Below are positions 60,855-64,000 of a stretch of DNA of 64,000 nucleotides, one piece after another; position 1 is the stretch's first letter; each line of letters begins with the position of its first letter. Both the position numbers and the translations under genes were made by a program. Origin of the DNA: CBDBLK01 sp965215445 (GTDB taxonomy: Bacteria; Bdellovibrionota; Bacteriovoracia; Bacteriovoracales; Bacteriovoracaceae); contig CBDCDT010000002.1 in the NCBI GenBank assembly GCA_965215445.1, positions 2,384,379 through 2,448,378 on the forward strand, given 5' to 3'. The notes beneath the pieces were generated by a model. The model was not told the DNA's origin and did not search any database. It saw nothing but the letters and a program-made list of their open reading frames with translations.

Positions 60855-60899
60855 TGCATACAAGGGTGACTGAAAACAAAGGAGTCACCCTTGTATGCA
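60855..60899 (+). promoter_or_regulatory. 17-bp perfect hairpin over the Rpn start codon
   Basis: TGCATACAAGGGTGACT and AGTCACCCTTGTATGCA (17 bp, no mismatch) flank an 11-base loop. The loop ends in the purine-rich part of the AAAGGAG ribosome site, and the TTG start codon lies in the 3' arm, so folding of the RNA would block translation. As DNA it is also a strong palindrome and could be an operator. Confidence 0.75.
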
Positions 60900-61859
60900 C
60901 AACGCAAAAAGAAAAAAAAGAAGAAATCCAATCATCACGATGCCCTGTTTAAAGATATTTTCAGCAACAAAAAATACTGTCTCGACATCTTCCGCCTGGT
61001 CTTGACCCCGACGGAGTTTCGCCTTTTCAAGTGGAAAACCCTCAAATCAGAGGCCACCCTTTTTCTCGATGAGAAGTGGAAGGAAAGGCGCGCCGACCTC
61101 ATCTTTTCGGTCAAACTGGCAAGCGGCAAGTCCGTCAGAATCGTCTTCCTCTTGGAACACAAGAGCGGCCAAGACCCCTCGCTTTTAAAGCAACTGCTCG
61201 AATACCAGACCCACATCTACGCCAAAAAAAGGGGAACCGCCCCCATCGACGAGGCGATCATTCCCATCGTGGTCTATCACGGCCAGGAAAAGCGCTGGAA
61301 GGGGCCACTCCGCTTCCAGGACTCCATAAAGGGCCTTTCCCAGGGCCTACGCCAGCATTTCGGCAAGAATATCCTGGATTTTAGCTGCCGCCTGCTCAAC
61401 CTCCAGGACGTGCCCTCATGGAAAAAAAAGCCGTTGACAACCTCTCCCATTTTGTTCATAATGGCCTCAATCTGGCGCGTAAAGGAAAGCACTTTCCCAG
61501 AACTCTTCCAGCTTGCCAGGGGACTTGATGAAAAGGAGCGCAGGAAATTATTGGTAAAGGCGATGAATTATCTCCACCACCACAACAGCAGAAAATTTTC
61601 CTGGAAGAAGCTAGAGGAAATTGAAGCAAAATTCGTAAAAAACAAAGGAGAACGCATTATGCCCGCATTAAAATCATTTTTAGAAATAGAGCACGAAAAA
61701 GGCATTGAGAAAGGCATCGAGAAAGGCCGCGAGGAAGGCCTTCAAAAAGTGGCCTTGAAGATGTTAAAGAGTGGTTTCAGCGTTGAAATTATCAAAGAAA
61801 ATACCGGCCTCTCAAAGGATAAAATCAAGGCCCTTAAGCGCTTAAAAACCAAGAAATAA
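60891..61859 (+). CDS. Rpn/YhgA-family PD-(D/E)XK nuclease
   Basis: 322 residues. HHDALFKDIFSNKKYCLDIFRLVL and the core RADLIFSVKLASGKSVRIVFLLEHKS give the D-x(n)-ExK site of recombination-promoting nucleases. IIPIVVYHGQEKRWKGPLRFQD follows. The C-terminal part has EKGIEKGIEKGREEGLQK repeats and a resolvase-like helical end, as in other Rpn proteins. TTG 60891 is the start, with AAGGAG upstream. Rpn proteins cut DNA nonspecifically or act in phage response. See the start hairpin. Confidence 0.82.
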   Translation: MYAQRKKKKKKKSNHHDALFKDIFSNKKYCLDIFRLVLTPTEFRLFKWKTLKSEATLFLDEKWKERRADLIFSVKLASGKSVRIVFLLEHKSGQDPSLLKQLLEYQTHIYAKKRGTAPIDEAIIPIVVYHGQEKRWKGPLRFQDSIKGLSQGLRQHFGKNILDFSCRLLNLQDVPSWKKKPLTTSPILFIMASIWRVKESTFPELFQLARGLDEKERRKLLVKAMNYLHHHNSRKFSWKKLEEIEAKFVKNKGERIMPALKSFLEIEHEKGIEKGIEKGREEGLQKVALKMLKSGFSVEIIKENTGLSKDKIKALKRLKTKK

Positions 61860-61885
61860 AATCGAGCAGCACCTCACGCAAAAAA

Positions 61886-61920
61886 AAGGCCCCGGTTTTT
61901 ACCGGGGCCTTGCTTTTTTC
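61886..61920. terminator. Bidirectional rho-independent terminator
   Basis: AAGGCCCCGG-TTTTTA-CCGGGGCCTT (10-bp stem), followed by GCTTTTTT on the plus strand and a run of T on the minus strand. It serves both the Rpn gene and the convergent BspA-type gene. Confidence 0.88.
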
Positions 61921-61938
61921 AAAATTCAAAATTCTCAC

Positions 61939-63966
61939 TTAGGGATTGGCGTAGCGACTGGCGTAGTATTGCCTCCACGAAGTACAAAGCGGGGATTGTA
62001 CGATTGGATTTAGCGAAAGACTACCATCGGGCATCGTACTACTACAGTGTCTTCTAAAGAGAAACCGCACATCTTCGCAGGTTTGAGTGGCAAAGCGGGC
62101 ATGGGAAGTGTCAATACACTCCAACTGATAGTTGACCCACTGAGAACATTTGTAATACCCATCCTCGTTGGATATTACAAGGAAAGTATCAAGAGAAGAA
62201 GGCTGAGCGCAATACATTGATGATTCCACACAGTTGATACTATTTTTGTAATCATCGAGACGGATACAAGTATTCCTGTTGCGTGCTTTTGCGATACGCG
62301 GCGGTATGGGAAAATGGTCTTTAAAATTAGGGATACTAATTCCTATTTTGGGAAACTCAGGATAAATCTTGTTTTCACAAGCTTCAACCAAGCGAAAAAA
62401 CTCCTCTTCCGAAAGATCCACAAGACTGCCATTTTCGGGGGAGTAGCCATCCCCGCATCCACCGTTTCCGCCAAGGTCGATATCGTACTTCAAGTTGGGA
62501 TCGCCGGTTCTCGCGACATCTACCCGATGATAAGTGGGAAAACTTTGAAAGGCCCAATAAAAATAACCGTTAAGGAGGTTGAATTGCTTCCAGGTTCCGA
62601 GATAGTCATAGACCCCGTCAAAGTCGGCATGCTCAAAAACATGCCTGGCGCTGGAAAGGTTTCTTGAGAAATTCCAAGTCTCAACCGTTTTGATCAAATC
62701 CCGGCGCAAGGTCGCATCGTAGTACATATAGTCGGCATTTCTCACATTGGCAAAATTGATTCCGTCCATGGGGGGAAATTTGGCACGCCTAAACATATAT
62801 TTCATGTTGCGGACGCTGCTGGTGCTGAGTCCGAGGGTGGCGTGGCCATCGATGGGAAATTTCACTCCCATAAAGGCCTCTTCCATGTTCTGGACATTTC
62901 GGGTGTCCCACTTGCCGTGAATTTCGTCCAGGGGATTGATTCTGGTAGCATTGCTAAAGGGTGAAACCATTTGGATCAATCTGGAGGTGTTCCACTTGCC
63001 GATGCCGGCGTAGGATTGCAGGTTGTGGGCACTCCTAAAAAGATAGGTGATGCTGGTGACGTTGGAAGTATCCCAAGTATCCAGATGCATGATGCGGGAA
63101 ATTTTGCTGCCAAGGAAGAGGCTGGTTAAATCTTTTACACTGCCCGTCCTGAAGAGTTTGTATACATTCAGCACATACCCCTTTCTTCCGGCACCTTGAA
63201 AAAGTCCTTTGGCATTAACCACCTTGTCAAAATACAGGCGGTCAGAATTGGAGAGAAAATTTAAATCGGCGACATTGCGAAACATAAAGGAGATATCGGT
63301 AGCGCTGCGGGAGATTCTTTTGGCCCATTGTCCCATGGTTTTAACGCTGGCATTGATGCTGTCGAAGAGGTAACTCAGATTGGAGGCAGTGTCACCGATA
63401 AAGAGGTTGGGAACGTCGAGCACCTGTCCCGCTCGCCCCGCATTTTGAAACATACCACTGGCATTGGAAACCTTGTGAAAGTTCAAGTTTTGGGGAATCT
63501 TGCCCACGTTGGGAAATGCGCGAAACATAAACGAAGCGTCGGTGACGGCGGAAAAAGACTGATTGAGCGTTTCGAGGCCGCGAACGTCGCCGGTTTGCAT
63601 ATCCGCAAACATGTAGCTGGTATTTCTCAATTTATTGCCATTTTTAGGAAAGAGGTTGTGGACGCGCAAAATTTGTCCCGGCGCACCTGCACCTTGAAAC
63701 ATACCCTGAGCAGTCGTGGCGTTGGGCAATTTCAGACCTTGGGGAATTATGCTGAGGTCTTCAAGCCCCTGAAACATGTAGGAAGCGTCGGTGATCGAAG
63801 AGAAATCCCAGTCGTCCATGCCGTAGATACCACTGGAAGACACACCGTTAAATATGTTGGAGGCCTTGGTGACTTTGGAACCTTTGGGAAAGAGGTCAAA
63901 AAACTTCTCTCTCGCATAGGCCGTTTCTGGGCCAGGTAACAAAAAATGGATAGCAATAAAAAACAA
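61939..63966 (-). CDS. BspA/DUF285-type repeat surface protein
   Basis: 675 residues. About 15 repeats of roughly 25-30 residues in residues 40-460 read xxFxxVTNASxMFxxA (for example DFSSITDASYMFQGL, FHKVSNASGMFQNAG), the DUF285/BspA leucine-rich form. The C-terminal 200 have many Cys (CGDGYSPENGS; CIRLDDYKNSINC; CSQWVNYQLEC) and are unlike the repeats. The signal-like start is LFFIAIHFLLPGPETAYA. It starts at TTG 63966, directly after an in-frame stop and without a ribosome site; deletion of one T in a T6 run would join two upstream ATG codons, so a frameshift is possible. An adhesin is likely. Confidence 0.7.
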   Translation of the reverse strand: MFFIAIHFLLPGPETAYAREKFFDLFPKGSKVTKASNIFNGVSSSGIYGMDDWDFSSITDASYMFQGLEDLSIIPQGLKLPNATTAQGMFQGAGAPGQILRVHNLFPKNGNKLRNTSYMFADMQTGDVRGLETLNQSFSAVTDASFMFRAFPNVGKIPQNLNFHKVSNASGMFQNAGRAGQVLDVPNLFIGDTASNLSYLFDSINASVKTMGQWAKRISRSATDISFMFRNVADLNFLSNSDRLYFDKVVNAKGLFQGAGRKGYVLNVYKLFRTGSVKDLTSLFLGSKISRIMHLDTWDTSNVTSITYLFRSAHNLQSYAGIGKWNTSRLIQMVSPFSNATRINPLDEIHGKWDTRNVQNMEEAFMGVKFPIDGHATLGLSTSSVRNMKYMFRRAKFPPMDGINFANVRNADYMYYDATLRRDLIKTVETWNFSRNLSSARHVFEHADFDGVYDYLGTWKQFNLLNGYFYWAFQSFPTYHRVDVARTGDPNLKYDIDLGGNGGCGDGYSPENGSLVDLSEEEFFRLVEACENKIYPEFPKIGISIPNFKDHFPIPPRIAKARNRNTCIRLDDYKNSINCVESSMYCAQPSSLDTFLVISNEDGYYKCSQWVNYQLECIDTSHARFATQTCEDVRFLFRRHCSSTMPDGSLSLNPIVQSPLCTSWRQYYASRYANP

Positions 63967-64000
63967 TCATCATCAATTGGACTTACGCCTCAAATTGCAC

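Noticed and set aside
63328..63939. A 203-codon open frame opposite the BspA-type gene
   Set aside because: Periodic shadow of the repeat protein.

Overview
The window looks like a chromosomal segment of a free-living, motile, Gram-negative bacterium of moderate GC. The best guess is a member of the Bdellovibrionota/Oligoflexia or a related deltaproteobacterial-type lineage. The grounds are many lipoproteins and secreted Cys-rich proteins, a flagellin behind a sigma-28-like promoter, an HD-GYP response regulator, a sigma-54 activator, an ExbB/ExbD pair, DUF4340 and DUF4159 proteins and a full Na+-NQR operon. This placement is an inference from gene content, not from a marker phylogeny.

Layout. 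0-4 kb: tyrS (cut by the window edge), serC, a small secreted protein and, divergently, argS. 4-9.8 kb: a lipoprotein, a secreted HExxH metalloprotease whose C-terminus is encoded by an interspersed repeat, three tandem DUF4159 paralogues, a small membrane protein, a methyltransferase and a YchJ/SEC-C protein. 9.8-16.9 kb: a complete nqrABCDEF-apbE-nqrM operon. 16.8-25.7 kb: a 2479-residue secreted protein made of 22 Ig-like repeats, and a two-repeat companion. 25.8-31.7 kb: a CHAP-type protein, a FecR-like protein, a FliL-like protein and a cluster of secreted Cys-rich proteins, two of them carrying a G10/C10 tract near the start codon. 31.7-37.7 kb: a sigma-54 activator, engB, an XRE-type regulator, flagellin, and ribosomal proteins L31 and L33. 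37.9-48.4 kb: an HD-GYP response regulator, DUF4340, ExbB/ExbD, an AAA ATPase preceded by overlapping palindromes, L28, a spore-photolyase-like radical SAM protein coupled to a nucleosidase-like protein, and an overlapping aldo/keto reductase, glycosyltransferase and deacetylase-like set. 48.4-55.8 kb: tRNA-Ala(GGC), two paralogous coiled-coil/nuclease-like proteins with a duplicated 5' module, a hydrolase, envelope proteins, and an XRE regulator beside a cluster of GTCCCG palindromes. 55.8-64 kb: murJ, a membrane pyrophosphatase, Fic, an Rpn-family nuclease (the last two with hairpins at their starts) and a BspA-type repeat protein.

How parts fit together. NQR pumps Na+ during quinone reduction, with ApbE attaching FMN to NqrB/NqrC and NqrM serving assembly; the pyrophosphatase has a K+-dependent signature and could add to the ion gradient. 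The accessory stretches are rich in repeats and recent duplications (DUF4159, the Ig-like array, the Cys-rich pair, the nuclease pair), as expected of an evolving cell surface. The most noteworthy unexplained elements are a 129-bp interspersed element with terminal inverted repeats (three copies), the homopolymer tracts in paired secreted proteins, the GTCCCG operator cluster, and start-codon hairpins before Fic and Rpn.
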